From Demequina zhanjiangensis (GTDB taxonomy: Bacteria > Actinomycetota > Actinomycetes > Actinomycetales > Demequinaceae), in NCBI RefSeq assembly GCF_030418315.1, contig NZ_JAUHPV010000002.1, positions 62,001 through 126,000 on the forward strand: a DNA stretch of 64,000 nucleotides. Reading direction: 5' to 3'. Shown piece by piece: positions 36,324 to 44,936 of this stretch. Both the position numbers and the translations under genes were made by a program. Under the pieces are notes generated by a model. The model worked only from the letters and a program-made list of their open reading frames with translations, ran no database searches and was not told the origin of the DNA. Each line of letters starts with the position of its first letter. The stretch's first letter is position 1.

Positions 36324-37067
36324 TTACTTCTTACCCTGGTTCGCGACAGCCTGAATCGCCGCGGCGGCCGCGTCGGCGTCGAGGTAGGTGCCGCGCGGGT
36401 TGGTGGGCTTCAGCGTCTCCTCGTCCAGGTGGTAGACGAGCGGGATGCCGGTGGGGATGTTCACGCCGACGATCTCGTCATCCGCGATGCCGTCAAGGTG
36501 CTTGACGATCGCGCGGAGCGAGTTGCCGTGGGCCGCGACGAGGACGGTCTTGCCGGCCTTGAGGTCCGGGACCACGTCCGACTCCCAGTAGGGCAGGGCG
36601 CGCTCGAGGACGTCCTTGAGGCACTCGGTCTTCGGGACGGGCTCACCGGCGTAGCGGGGGTCGCCCTCCTGCGTGTACTGGTTGTCGTCCGAGATGACGG
36701 GCGGCGGCACGTCGTACGAGCGACGCCAGATCATGAACTTCTCCTCGCCGAACTGCTCGAGGGTCTCGGCCTTGTTCTTGCCCTGGAGGTCGCCGTAGTG
36801 GCGCTCGTTGAGGCGCCAGTTGCGCTTCACGGGGATCCAGTGACGGTCGGCGGAGTCGAGCGCGAGGTTCGCGGTCATGATGGCGCGACGCAGGAGCGAC
36901 GTGTGGACCACGTCGGGCAGGATGCCCTCCTCCTTGAGCAGCTCGCCGCCGCGCTTGGCCTCGCCCCAGCCCTTCTCGTTCAGGGGGACGTCGACCCAGC
37001 CGGTGAACAGGTTCTTCTCGTTCCACTCGCTCTCGCCGTGGCGGAGCAGGATCAGTGTGTAGGTCAT
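36324..37067 (-). CDS. gpmA: 2,3-bisphosphoglycerate-dependent phosphoglycerate mutase
   Basis: 247-residue glycolytic enzyme that interconverts 3- and 2-phosphoglycerate. The phosphohistidine motif [20 protein letters not shown] is at residues 5-24 and the second catalytic His is in [13 protein letters not shown]. Length and motifs are normal. The ATG at 37067 is preceded 6 nt upstream by TAGGCT with no Shine-Dalgarno sequence. Transcribed alone. Confidence 0.98.
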   Translation of the reverse strand: MTYTLILLRHGESEWNEKNLFTGWVDVPLNEKGWGEAKRGGELLKEEGILPDVVHTSLLRRAIMTANLALDSADRHWIPVKRNWRLNERHYGDLQGKNKAETLEQFGEEKFMIWRRSYDVPPPVISDDNQYTQEGDPRYAGEPVPKTECLKDVLERALPYWESDVVPDLKAGKTVLVAAHGNSLRAIVKHLDGIADDEIVGVNIPTGIPLVYHLDEETLKPTNPRGTYLDADAAAAAIQAVANQGKK

Positions 37068-37073
37068 GGACTC

Positions 37074-37079
37074 AGCCTA
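37074..37079 (-). promoter_or_regulatory. Putative leaderless -10 box (gpmA)
   Basis: Minus-strand TAGGCT followed by GAGTCC and then the ATG at 37067. Confidence 0.5.
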
Positions 37080-37207
37080 GCGGCGTGCCGGGTGGGCGCG
37101 ACCGGGACGGAATGCCCGAGCGGGGACGACGCAGCACGACGGCCTGAGCGGGACGACGCGCCACTCCCCCGGCCGGCAGGGGCGTCGGCCCTCCGGACCG
37201 CGCCCGG

Positions 37208-38260
37208 TCACCGCTGGGCGACGCAGGCCGGGCTGGTGATCGCGATCTCCTGGAACGGCAGCTCGGCGATCGCGCCGATCTCCTGCTCCGGCGCGAGGGC
37301 GAGCACGTCGGACCATGCGTACGAGCGTGCCTGGTGACCGCGCTCGCACGCGATGTGGAGGCGTCCGTCGATCACCGCGAAGTAGCGCGGCCAGTGCCCT
37401 GAGTCGAGGCTCGCCCTGTAGCGGGGCCACCCCTCTGGGCTCAGGTCGAACACGGCGATGACATCGGGGCCGCGGACGCCCACGAGCAGGACGTCGTCCA
37501 CGAGCGCCACATGCGAGGCGTCCCTCGTGTCCTCGGAGCGGGGTGCGACTGCGGTGATCGCCTGCTCCTCGATGAGGATCGCCTCGGCCGTCTCCGCGTC
37601 CCAGCGGAAGGTGCGAAGCATGGAGTCGAGCTCGCACGTCACATAGAGAAGGTCGCCGCGGACCGCCATGTGGCGCGGTCCGGACCCCCCGGGCAAGGTG
37701 GCGGCGATGCCGTCCGGCTCGAGGATCCCGCCAGGGTCCACGCGGTAGCGACGCAGCTCGTCGGTGCCGAGGTCAGCGACGAGCACGTGCTTGCCTCCCG
37801 GCGCGAACGAGGCCGAGTGCGCGTGCGGCGCCTCCTGGCGGTCCGTGCGGGGTCCGTGGCCGTGGTGCTCGTGCCGCTGAAGCTGCTCGTCGTAGCCGGG
37901 CATGCCGTCGGGCAGGAGCGCGAGCACCACCAGGTCCCCGCTGCCGTAGTGGCTCACGTAGAGAGCGTCGGCCTCACGGGAGAGCAGCAGGTGACAGCCG
38001 TCGGTCCCCCCGGTGGGGATCGACGCGACGACGCGGGGGTCGTCCGGGTCGGACACGTCGATCGTGTGCACCACGGAGGCGGGCGCCTCCGACAGCGCGT
38101 ACAGGAGCGGCTCCGAGGGGTGGGCGAGGACGAACGACGGCGCGGGCAGCTCGAGCACCTGCGCAGCCGTTCCGTCGTCCTGCCTCCATAGGCCCTCGCC
38201 GAGGCCTACGGGCGTGCCGAGGCCCTCAGCGGGGTAGGTACCCCACCAGAGTCGGGCCAT
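37208..38260 (-). CDS. Lactonase-family beta-propeller protein
   Basis: 350 residues without a signal peptide, made of seven blade-like repeats (SFVLAHPSEPLLYALSE, HSASFAPGGKHVLVADLGTDELRRYRVD, PRHMAVRGDLLYVTCELDSMLRTFRWD). This is the 6-phosphogluconolactonase-like (YbhE/Pgl2) fold. Members hydrolyse 6-phosphogluconolactone, but many have no tested activity. A His-rich loop (LQRHEHHGHGPRTDRQEAPHAH) is unusual and could bind metal. Its ATG overlaps the lsr2 stop by one base (TGATG), so it is translated with Lsr2, which is unexpected for a metabolic enzyme. Confidence 0.82.
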   Translation of the reverse strand: MARLWWGTYPAEGLGTPVGLGEGLWRQDDGTAAQVLELPAPSFVLAHPSEPLLYALSEAPASVVHTIDVSDPDDPRVVASIPTGGTDGCHLLLSREADALYVSHYGSGDLVVLALLPDGMPGYDEQLQRHEHHGHGPRTDRQEAPHAHSASFAPGGKHVLVADLGTDELRRYRVDPGGILEPDGIAATLPGGSGPRHMAVRGDLLYVTCELDSMLRTFRWDAETAEAILIEEQAITAVAPRSEDTRDASHVALVDDVLLVGVRGPDVIAVFDLSPEGWPRYRASLDSGHWPRYFAVIDGRLHIACERGHQARSYAWSDVLALAPEQEIGAIAELPFQEIAITSPACVAQR

Positions 38261-38586
38261 CAGTGCGCCGCGTCGTAGGCGTCACGGAGCTCCTGCGAGA
38301 CGCGTCCGCGCTCGGAGACCTCCATGCCCTGCGCACGGGCCCACTCGCGCACCGCGTGCGCGTCGGTGCGGGACTTGCGGCTGGAGCCAGCGGCGCGGCG
38401 GCCACGTCCGGCGGAGACCTTGCGGGACTTGGAGGTCCACTTCTCGAGGTCGGTGCGAAGCGCTGCGGCGTTGTCCGCGTTGAGGTCGATCTCGTACTTG
38501 GTGCCGTCCAGCGCGAACGACACGGTCTCGGTGGCGGCGCCTCCGTCGAGGTCGTCGATGAGCACTACCTGGACCTTCTGAGCCAT
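38260..38586 (-). CDS. lsr2: Nucleoid-associated protein Lsr2
   Basis: 108 residues, an H-NS-like xenogeneic silencer. The N-terminal dimerisation domain (MAQKVQVVLIDDLDGGAATETVSFALDGTKYEIDL) is followed by the basic linker GRGRRAAGSSRKS and the C-terminal DNA-binding domain (AVREWARAQGMEVSERGRV), whose RGR tripeptide inserts into the AT-rich minor groove in characterised homologues. The ATG at 38586 is chosen because the family N-terminus starts there and GAAAGGA lies upstream. A longer frame exists but is not coding-like. Its stop overlaps the lactonase start. Confidence 0.96.
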   Translation of the reverse strand: MAQKVQVVLIDDLDGGAATETVSFALDGTKYEIDLNADNAAALRTDLEKWTSKSRKVSAGRGRRAAGSSRKSRTDAHAVREWARAQGMEVSERGRVSQELRDAYDAAH

Positions 38587-38800
38587 CCTGGATCCTTTCC
38601 CAGATTCTGCGGCGAATTCCTGTTCCCTCAGGGAAATCGTCGCGTTCGGTCCCCTCGCACGCCCAGCATAGACATACACCCACGAAAACGCGCGAATTGA
38701 GCCGATAACCTGTGGAAATCGGAGGATTAATTCCGATTCCGAGAGGATTGAAATACCCCCGGGGCCATATTTCCCCCACACTCGACGGAAAAGTCGAGAG
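38587..38800 (-). promoter_or_regulatory. AT-rich region upstream of lsr2
   Basis: 214 bp without a gene and unusually AT-rich for this window (29 G/C of 60 in 38701-38760), with runs such as GGATTAATTCC and GAAATACC. Lsr2 prefers AT-rich DNA, so this is a plausible autoregulatory target. Confidence 0.55.
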
Positions 38801-39064
38801 TTATCCCTGCGAACTGCTCGTCTCGCGGCCCGAGCCTTCGGCCCCGCCGTTCACACCCGAATCCGGTTCCGGCGCGTCCTCGCTGGAAGCGTGCCCCGAT
38901 CCCGCCGCGGCCTCCTGCTGCGCATCCCACTCCGCCTCCTGAGCGGCGATCGCCGCGCGCTCATTCCTGTCCGCACGGATGACAGCACGCATCACATACC
39001 AGAAGAGCAGCCCCACCCCGATGCTCGGAATGATGCTGATCAGCATGGCGTCGATGCCGCTCAT
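38801..39064 (-). CDS. Small single-pass membrane protein
   Basis: 87 residues: a hydrophobic segment (about 7-28: LISIIPSIGVGLLFWYVMRAVI), then a charged stretch (RADRNERAAIAAQEAEWDAQQEA) and a disordered Ser/Gly/Glu-rich tail. No function is known. Comparable small proteins sit between lysS and lsr2 in related actinobacteria. The ATG at 39064 lies one base after the lysS stop codon, so it is translated with lysS. Confidence 0.75.
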   Translation of the reverse strand: MSGIDAMLISIIPSIGVGLLFWYVMRAVIRADRNERAAIAAQEAEWDAQQEAAAGSGHASSEDAPEPDSGVNGGAEGSGRETSSSQG

Positions 39065-39065
39065 G

Positions 39066-40577
39066 TCACGCCTCGTGCGGCTTCACGAGCGGGAAAGTGA
39101 TGGTCTCGCGAATTCCCAGGCCGGTGAGCGCCATCAGGAGTCGATCGATTCCCATGCCCATACCGCCCGACGGGGGCATCGCGTACTCCATCGCGGTCAG
39201 GAAGTCCTCGTCCACGCGCATCGCCTCGTCGTCGCCCTGCGCCGCCATGCGCGCCTGCTGCTCGAACCGCTCGCGCTGGATCACGGGGTCAACGAGCTCC
39301 GAGTACGCCGTCGCCAGCTCGAAGCCGCGCACGTACAGGTCCCACTTCTCCACGATCCCCTTCTTGGACCGGTGGTCGCGGGTCAGCGGGCTCGTCTCGA
39401 CCGGGAAGTCGCGCACGAACGTAGGCGCGTGCAGGGTGGAGCCGACGTGGTGCTCCCACAGCTCCTCGACGAGCTTTCCGTGGTTGACCCGCTTGGGGTC
39501 CACGGAGATCTCGAAGCGGTCGCACAGCATCTCGAGGTGCGCCACCGTTGTGTCGGCGGTGATCTCCTCGTCGATCGCCTCCGAGAGGGAGCCGTACATG
39601 TCGAGCGTGGTCCACTCGCCGGAGAGGTCGTACTCCTCGCCGTCGGTGAGCGTCACGACCTGCGTGCCGAAGATGTCGTCGGCGGCTCCCTGCACGAGCT
39701 CGCGCGTCAGCGTGGCCATCGTGTCGTAGTTGCCGTACGCCTCGTACGCCTCGAGCATCGAGAACTCGGGCGAGTGCGACGAGTCCGCGCCCTCGTTGCG
39801 GAAGTTGCGGTTGATCTCGAAGACCTTCTCCACGCCGCCCACGGCCGCACGCTTGAGGAACAGCTCCGGCGCGATGCGCATGTACAGGTCGATGTCGTAC
39901 GCGTTCATGTGCGTGACGAACGGGCGCGCAGCGGCGCCGCCCGGCTGCGTCTGCAGCATCGGGGTCTCGACCTCGATGTAGCCGCGAGAGTGCAGGGACT
40001 CGCGCAGGCTGCGGTTCAGGGTGGCGCGGTTGCGCACGGTGTCGCGCGCGAGCGGGCGCGCGATCAGGTCCACGTAGCGCTGGCGGACGCGGGTGTCCTC
40101 GGCCAGGTCCTTGTGCAGGACGGGCAGGGGGCGCAGCGCCTTCGACGCGATCGCCCACTCCGAGGCGAACACCGACACCTCGCCACGACGCGACTTGATG
40201 GCACGCCCCTTGGCGAACAGGTGATCGCCCAGGTCCACGTCGGACTTGAAGGCGGCGAGCGAGTCCTCGCCGACCTCAGCGAGGCTCAGCATGATCTGCA
40301 GGCGCTCGCCGGCGCCATCCTGGATCGACGCGAAGCACAGCTTGCCCGTGTTGCGGACGAAGACCACACGGCCGGCGACGCCGACGATGTCCTCCGTCTC
40401 CTCGCCGTCGGCCAGCCCGTCATAGGCGGCCTTGACGTCGGCGATCTCGTGAGTGCGGTCCACGGTGACCGGGTAGGCCTCGCCGCCGTCAGCGATGAGG
40501 CGGTCGCGCTTGGCGCGCCGGACCCGCATCTGGTCGGGAAGGTCGTCGTCGTCAGGGAGAGCAGGCTGGTCGTTCAC
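39066..40577 (-). CDS. lysS: Lysyl-tRNA synthetase, class II
   Basis: 503 residues. The anticodon-binding OB fold (about 60-160) precedes the class II catalytic core: motif 1 around [22 protein letters not shown], motif 2 [20 protein letters not shown] and motif 3 [15 protein letters not shown]. Start GTG at 40577 with a TACCCT box 7 nt upstream. Followed directly by the small membrane protein gene. Confidence 0.97.
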   Translation of the reverse strand: MNDQPALPDDDDLPDQMRVRRAKRDRLIADGGEAYPVTVDRTHEIADVKAAYDGLADGEETEDIVGVAGRVVFVRNTGKLCFASIQDGAGERLQIMLSLAEVGEDSLAAFKSDVDLGDHLFAKGRAIKSRRGEVSVFASEWAIASKALRPLPVLHKDLAEDTRVRQRYVDLIARPLARDTVRNRATLNRSLRESLHSRGYIEVETPMLQTQPGGAAARPFVTHMNAYDIDLYMRIAPELFLKRAAVGGVEKVFEINRNFRNEGADSSHSPEFSMLEAYEAYGNYDTMATLTRELVQGAADDIFGTQVVTLTDGEEYDLSGEWTTLDMYGSLSEAIDEEITADTTVAHLEMLCDRFEISVDPKRVNHGKLVEELWEHHVGSTLHAPTFVRDFPVETSPLTRDHRSKKGIVEKWDLYVRGFELATAYSELVDPVIQRERFEQQARMAAQGDDEAMRVDEDFLTAMEYAMPPSGGMGMGIDRLLMALTGLGIRETITFPLVKPHEA

Positions 40578-40584
40578 GCCCTCT

Positions 40585-40590
40585 AGGGTA
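40585..40590 (-). promoter_or_regulatory. Putative leaderless -10 box (lysS)
   Basis: Minus-strand TACCCT ends 7 nt before the lysS GTG at 40577. Confidence 0.45.
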
Positions 40591-40674
40591 CCGGCGGCGC
40601 TCCGTGGCCCACGAACCGGGCCGCTCAGCGGCCTCTCACTGGGTTCAGAGCCCCGTCACGCATCACCCACCTGG

Positions 40675-40720
40675 TCCTTGAGCGCCGTCAGATCTGCTCC
40701 TTGAGCGCCGTCAGATCTGC
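40675..40720. repeat. Perfect 23-bp tandem duplication
   Basis: Positions 40675-40697 and 40698-40720 are identical and adjacent. The duplication covers the last codons and the stop region of the SnoaL-like gene. As 23 is not a multiple of three, the original reading frame downstream is displaced. Confidence 0.95.
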
Positions 40721-41083
40721 GATCTCCCAGGCCTCCTGGACCATGCCGTCGCGCAGGTGGACGACGACGGCCTGGTCCATGCGGAACGACCTGCCGGTGC
40801 CGTCGACCCCTCCGAAGGTGCCGACCATCGTGCCGGTGACGATCACGCGCGCCATCTCGACGCCCTCCTCCGCCACGACCTCCTGCACCTCGTGGTGCAG
40901 GTCGGGCATCGCCGCGAGCGCCGCGCGCCACACGTCCTTCTCCTGCGCGCGTGCCGACGTGGACAGACCACCGGGGGCGTGGACCATGACGTCCTCATGC
41001 AGCAGCGCATCGAAGGCATCGAGGTCGCCCTGGTCGCCTGCGCGCAGCCATCGAGCGATGACGGAGTCGCGGTGGTCGGACAT
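40688..41083 (-). CDS. SnoaL-like / NTF2-fold protein
   Basis: 131 residues. The pattern VIARWLRAGDQGDLDAFDALLHEDVMVHAPGG, then the middle helix KDVWRAALAAMPDLHHEV and the strands VIVTGTMVGTFGGVDGTGRSFRMDQAVVVHLRDGMVQEAWEIAD, is typical of SnoaL-like ester-cyclase relatives. Asp and His residues line the predicted pocket, but the substrate is unknown. The end of the gene falls in a 23-bp tandem duplication, so the present C-terminus (ADLTALKEQI) may have been shortened or changed by it. A GACACT box lies 6 nt before the ATG. Confidence 0.8.
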   Translation of the reverse strand: MSDHRDSVIARWLRAGDQGDLDAFDALLHEDVMVHAPGGLSTSARAQEKDVWRAALAAMPDLHHEVQEVVAEEGVEMARVIVTGTMVGTFGGVDGTGRSFRMDQAVVVHLRDGMVQEAWEIADLTALKEQI

Positions 41084-41089
41084 CCGCCC

Positions 41090-41095
41090 AGTGTC
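41090..41095 (-). promoter_or_regulatory. Putative leaderless -10 box (SnoaL-like gene)
   Basis: Minus-strand GACACT ends 6 nt before the ATG at 41083. It is weaker than the other boxes because its first base is not T. Confidence 0.3.
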
Positions 41096-41201
41096 ACATC
41101 GAGCGGGCGGGCGCGCGCGGTGAGGTCCGGCCAGAGGGACGACGGGCTCCCGGGTCTCGCGCAGGCGTGTTCCCCGAGTGCGGGCCGGCCCGGCCGCTCG
41201 G

Positions 41202-42149
41202 CTACTTCAGGTCGAGCGCGATGTCCACGATCGGTGAGCTGTGGGTGAGGGCGCCGACGGAGAGGTAGTCGACGCCGGTGACGGCCACGTCGGCCGCGTT
41301 GTCGAGCGTGAGCCCGCCCGTGGCCTCGAGCAGGACGCGGCCCGTCTTCTTCTCCTTGGCGCGGATCTCTGCGACGAGCTCGGCCATCGCGTCGGGCGCC
41401 ATGTTGTCGAGCATGAGGAAGCGGGCGCCGGCCTTGATCGCCTCGTGCGCCTGCGCCGGCGACTCGACCTCCACCTGGACGGGTACGTCGGGGAACGCCT
41501 CGGCGATCGCCTGGATCGCTGCGGTCACCGAGCCTGCAGCGGCGATGTGGTTGTCCTTCACCATCGCGCAGTCGTAGAGGCCGATGCGCTTGTTGACGCC
41601 GCCGCCGCAGCGCACGGCGTACTTCTCGAGCTCGCGGAGCATGGGCGTGGTCTTGCGGGTGTCGAGCACCTGCGCGCCGGTGCCCTGGAGCGCCGTGGCC
41701 CAGCGCCGGGTGTGGGTCGCGATGCCCGACGCCCGTGACAGCAGGTTGAGCATCGTGCGCTCGGCGATGAGGACCACGTGGCCGACGCCCTCGATCGTCG
41801 CGAGGGTCGTGCCTGCGTCGACCTGGTCGCCGTCGGAGACTGCCAGCTCGACCGTCGGGCGGGGAAGGCCGAGCCGGATGGCCACCTGGCCGAGCACCTC
41901 GGGCACCACGTCGAGCCCGGCGACGACGCCGGACTCCCTCATCACCACAGCAGCGGACACGCGCGCGTCCGACGGGATGGTGGCCTGCGTGGTGACGTCG
42001 CGGCCGGGGAAGCCTCCCAGGTCCTCGCTGAGCGTGCGGCGCACGGCGTCGGCGAGCCAGGACTGAGCGAGAGGACGCTCCTGAGGCAGGAGCTCGGGGT
42101 GCATCGGGCCGGCGCCCGAGGCGGCGGCGGTGTCGACAGCGTCGGTCAT
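41202..42149 (-). CDS. nadC: Nicotinate-nucleotide pyrophosphorylase (quinolinate PRTase)
   Basis: 315 residues. Converts quinolinate and PRPP into nicotinate mononucleotide, a step of NAD synthesis. Signatures: EDLGGFPGRDVTTQATIP, NLLSRASGIATHTRRW, DTRKTTPMLRELEKYAVRCGGGVNKRIGLYDCAMVKDNHI and VEVESPAQAHEAIKAG. The ATG at 42149 is a choice; a GTG nine codons upstream and an internal ATG are possible, and none has a good ribosome-binding sequence. nadB lies about 3 kb away on the same strand but is separated by other genes, and nadA is not in the window. Confidence 0.95.
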   Translation of the reverse strand: MTDAVDTAAASGAGPMHPELLPQERPLAQSWLADAVRRTLSEDLGGFPGRDVTTQATIPSDARVSAAVVMRESGVVAGLDVVPEVLGQVAIRLGLPRPTVELAVSDGDQVDAGTTLATIEGVGHVVLIAERTMLNLLSRASGIATHTRRWATALQGTGAQVLDTRKTTPMLRELEKYAVRCGGGVNKRIGLYDCAMVKDNHIAAAGSVTAAIQAIAEAFPDVPVQVEVESPAQAHEAIKAGARFLMLDNMAPDAMAELVAEIRAKEKKTGRVLLEATGGLTLDNAADVAVTGVDYLSVGALTHSSPIVDIALDLK

Positions 42150-42242
42150 GGCTTTATGTTGGCACGACTTCCTCACACGGCCTGGGCCAAGGGGTACGGG
42201 GAGGGGTATCCTGTCTTGTCATCTAGTGCTATGGAGGCCCCC

Positions 42243-42512
42243 ATGTCCGAGGTTCACCTCACCGAAGCCGACCTCGAGCCGGTCGTGAAGCGCCTGCGCC
42301 GTGCGCACGGACAGCTCGCCGGAGTCCTCCGCATGGTGGAGGAGGGGCGCGAGTGCGGCGACATCGTCACGCAGCTCGCCGCCGTCTCGAAGGCGATCGA
42401 CCGCGCGGGCTTCACCATGATCGCGTCCGGCCTGGAGCAGTGCGTGCGCGAGGGCGAGAGCGCGTCCGAGGCGAAGGTCCGCCTCGAGAAGATGTTCATG
42501 GCCCTGTCCTGA
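42243..42512 (+). CDS. CsoR-family repressor, CstR-like
   Basis: 89-residue all-helical DUF156 repressor. The core RLRRAHGQLAGVLRMVEEGREC is followed by the second cysteine in GLEQCV. The two cysteines, Cys38 and Cys67, have the 29-residue spacing of the family. The position four before Cys67, where copper-sensing CsoR has its His ligand, is Gly63. Two cysteines without the histidine are the mark of persulfide-sensing CstR-type members, so copper sensing is unlikely; this is inference from family knowledge. GGAGG precedes the ATG at 42243. The next gene encodes a CoA-disulfide reductase/rhodanese, which fits sulfur sensing. Confidence 0.85.
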   Translation: MSEVHLTEADLEPVVKRLRRAHGQLAGVLRMVEEGRECGDIVTQLAAVSKAIDRAGFTMIASGLEQCVREGESASEAKVRLEKMFMALS

Positions 42513-42688
42513 CCTCGGTCGGGATCCTTTCGCGCCGCGATCTCCTCGCGGCGCCTCGCCGTCGGCCTGCCGGACCCGTTCCGGACAGGTTGACGGCTCA
42601 CCCACCCCACGCGGCGTCGCGCCTGCTCGTACGCTGATCTGAAGCGCGCCGATCGTGCGGTGAGGTGCCCGCGGGACCTAGGTCTCGC

Positions 42689-42704
42689 ATACCCCCGGGG
42701 GTAT
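42689..42704 (+). promoter_or_regulatory. CsoR/CstR-type operator, perfect palindrome
   Basis: ATACCCCCGGGGGTAT is a perfect 16-bp palindrome of the type bound by CsoR-family repressors. It lies 39 bp before the CoA-disulfide reductase start and just upstream of a TACGGT -10-like box (42709-42714), so a bound repressor would cover the promoter. Confidence 0.85.
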
Positions 42705-42743
42705 CTGGTACGGTGGTGCCATCAACCCCTGGAAGGAGTACCC

Positions 42744-44426
42744 ATGCGCATCGTCGTCGTCGGAGGTGTCGCCGGAGGCATGAGTGCCGCCGCACGCGCC
42801 CGCCGCCTCAACGAGTCCGCCGAGATCATCGTCTTCGAGAAGGGCCCGGACGTCTCGTTCGCCAACTGCGGCCTGCCGTACCACGTCGGCGGAGACATCG
42901 AGTCCCGCGACTCCCTGCTCCTGCACACCCCCAAGACCCTCGGCGCATCCCTGGGCCTCGACGTGCGAGTCAACACCGAGGTCACCTCGATCGATCGCAC
43001 CGCCAAGACCGTCACCGTCGTCGGCCCCGAGGGCAGCGACGTCGTCTCCTACGACGCGCTCATCCTCTCCCCCGGCGCCACCGCGTTCACGCCGCCCATC
43101 CCCGGCATGGACCTCCCCCAGGTCACCCACCTGCGCACCGTGGACGACGCCACCGCCCTCGCTGCCCGCGTCGGCGAGGCCAAGACCGCCGCCGTGCTCG
43201 GCGCCGGCTTCATCGGCCTCGAGACCGCCGAGGCCCTCCGCGAGCGCGGCCTCGACGTGGCCCTCATCGAGATGGCCCCCCAGGTCCTGCCCCCGCTGGC
43301 GCCCGAGATGGCGCGCCTCGTCGAGCTCGAGCTGCGCGCCAACGGCGTCGACGTCGTCACCGGCCTCGCGGCCTCCGCCGTCGAGCCCGCCGCGTCCGGC
43401 AACGGCGTCACCGTCACCCTGTCCAACGGCGCCGCCGCAGACGTCGACATCGTCGTCGTCTCCGTGGGCGTCCGCCCCAACTCGTCGCTCGCGTCCGACG
43501 CCGGCCTCGAGGTCGACGAGCGTGGCGCGATCATCGTCGACGAGCACCAGCGCACCGCCGACCCGAGCATCTGGGCCGTCGGCGACGCCATCGCCGTCAA
43601 GAACCAGATCACCGGCGTCGTCGGGCCCGTCCCGCTCGCCGGCCCCGCCAACCGCCAGGGCCGACGCGCCGCCGAGTCCATCATGGGCGTCGCCAAGCCC
43701 GCCAAGCCCGTGCTCGGTACCGCGATCGTCAAGGTGTTCAACCTCACCGCCGCGATCACCGGCGCCTCGCCGCGCATGCTCGACCAGGCAGGCATCGAGC
43801 ACGTCGTCCACCACACCCACCACCTCAACCACGCTGGCTACTACCCCGGCGCGGACCAGGTGCACCTCATGGCGACCTTCGCCCCCGACGGCACCCTCCT
43901 GGGCGCCCAGGGTGTCGGCCGCTCGGGTGTGGACAAGCGCATCGACGTGCTCGCCACCTCGCTGCGCGCCGGCTTCGGCGCCGACGACCTGGCCGAGCTC
44001 GAGCTCGCCTACGCACCGCCGTTCGGCTCCGCCAAGGACCCCGTCAACATGCTGGGCTTCATGATGCAGAACACGCTCATGGGCACGCTCAAGCTGTGGC
44101 ACGCGTCCGACGTCGAGTGGGCACGCGAGAACGCGCTCATCCTCGACGTGCGCTCGGCAGGCGAGTTCACCCGCGGGCACCTGCCCGAGGCCGTGCACAT
44201 CCCGCACGACGAGATCCGCGAGAACCTGGACCGCATCCGCGAGCTCGCCGACGGCCGCCCCGTGCGCGTGCACTGCGCCTCCGGCTTCCGGTCGTACCTC
44301 GCGCACCGCATCCTCGACCAGGAGGGCTTCGACTCCGCGAACTTCGACGGCGGCATGCTCACCATGCAGACCGCGCTGCCGGAGATGGAGCTCGTCACGG
44401 GCGTCGCCGAGCCGGCGACCGCCTGA
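42744..44426 (+). CDS. CoA-disulfide/persulfide reductase with rhodanese domain
   Basis: 560 residues. An FAD/NAD(P)-linked oxidoreductase (1-445) is fused to a rhodanese domain (about 465-545). FAD site VVVGGVAGGMSAAARARRL; redox cysteine Cys42 in SFANCGLPYHVGG; NAD(P) site AAVLGAGFIGLETAEAL; FAD motif IWAVGDAIAVKN. The rhodanese loop HCASGFRS has the active Cys511. Such fusions (CoADR-RHD, NAD(P)H-dependent persulfide reductases) reduce CoA disulfides or persulfides. GGAAGGAG lies 5 nt before the ATG. The operator palindrome upstream and the CstR-like gene indicate regulation by persulfide or polysulfide. Confidence 0.92.
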   Translation: MRIVVVGGVAGGMSAAARARRLNESAEIIVFEKGPDVSFANCGLPYHVGGDIESRDSLLLHTPKTLGASLGLDVRVNTEVTSIDRTAKTVTVVGPEGSDVVSYDALILSPGATAFTPPIPGMDLPQVTHLRTVDDATALAARVGEAKTAAVLGAGFIGLETAEALRERGLDVALIEMAPQVLPPLAPEMARLVELELRANGVDVVTGLAASAVEPAASGNGVTVTLSNGAAADVDIVVVSVGVRPNSSLASDAGLEVDERGAIIVDEHQRTADPSIWAVGDAIAVKNQITGVVGPVPLAGPANRQGRRAAESIMGVAKPAKPVLGTAIVKVFNLTAAITGASPRMLDQAGIEHVVHHTHHLNHAGYYPGADQVHLMATFAPDGTLLGAQGVGRSGVDKRIDVLATSLRAGFGADDLAELELAYAPPFGSAKDPVNMLGFMMQNTLMGTLKLWHASDVEWARENALILDVRSAGEFTRGHLPEAVHIPHDEIRENLDRIRELADGRPVRVHCASGFRSYLAHRILDQEGFDSANFDGGMLTMQTALPEMELVTGVAEPATA

Positions 44427-44645
44427 CACCACCGTCGGCCGACGGCCCCACCGGGCCGCTCGGTCGGCGGGCCAGGTCCCGCCACCAGGTGGGCCGGCCA
44501 GGTCCGCCACGGCTGGACCACCTCGTCCCGCATCCCGCGGGACCCACCACTGTCCCGGCCCCCGCGCCGTCCGACCCGCCCAGCGGCGCGGGCGTCGCGA
44601 GGGTCCGGGCTTCAGACCCCGACTGTGGCGCTCACCCCCTTGCGC

Positions 44646-44708
44646 GACAGCCGGATCAGACAGGACGGGGGCGGTCTTTTTCCGGGGGGCCGCCCCCGTC
44701 CGGCTGTC
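44646..44708 (+). terminator. Compound hairpin downstream of the CoA-disulfide reductase gene
   Basis: Inner stem GGACGGGGGCGG / CCGCCCCCGTCC (12 bp, perfect) with a T-rich loop, extended by an outer GACAGCC / GGCTGTC pair on the other side of a 10-nt bulge. It lies 220 bp past the stop codon. Terminator function is likely but not certain. Confidence 0.5.
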
Positions 44709-44830
44709 TGGAGTGCTGGCGCGACGGTCCGGCGCCAGTGTCGGCGGTTCGGACCAGTTCTGATTCAGCGGCTCAGTCCGGCGCTGCGTCAGTGGCTCGG
44801 CAGTTCGAGGATTCGCGCCCTCAGACAGAG

Positions 44831-44929
44831 CCGACAGTACGAACCACTCTGAGCCGCGACACCCCGTGAGGCCGGGCTCGGAGCGCGGAATCGGCGGCGT
44901 GTCGGACTGAGAGTGGTTCAGACTGTCGG
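44831..44929 (+). repeat. Palindromic intergenic element, copy B
   Basis: Terminal inverted repeats CCGACAGTACGAACCACTCT and its complement (18 of 20 positions pair). The inner GCGACACCCCG box is present, but the inner hairpin is decayed to its GGCGTGTCGG half. Confidence 0.85.
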
Positions 44930-44936
44930 GGCAAGG

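Noticed and set aside
42191-42208. A second CsoR-type operator before the CstR-like gene
   Set aside because: GGGGTACGGGGAGGGGTAT has two G-rich half-sites in the same direction, not an inverted repeat.
42243-42512. Copper-sensing CsoR assignment
   Set aside because: The His ligand position is Gly63, and the neighbour is a sulfur enzyme, not a copper exporter.
44740-44770. Sixth copy of the palindromic element
   Set aside because: GGTTCGGACC resembles the end of the element but lacks the other end, the inner hairpin and the CGACACCCCG box.
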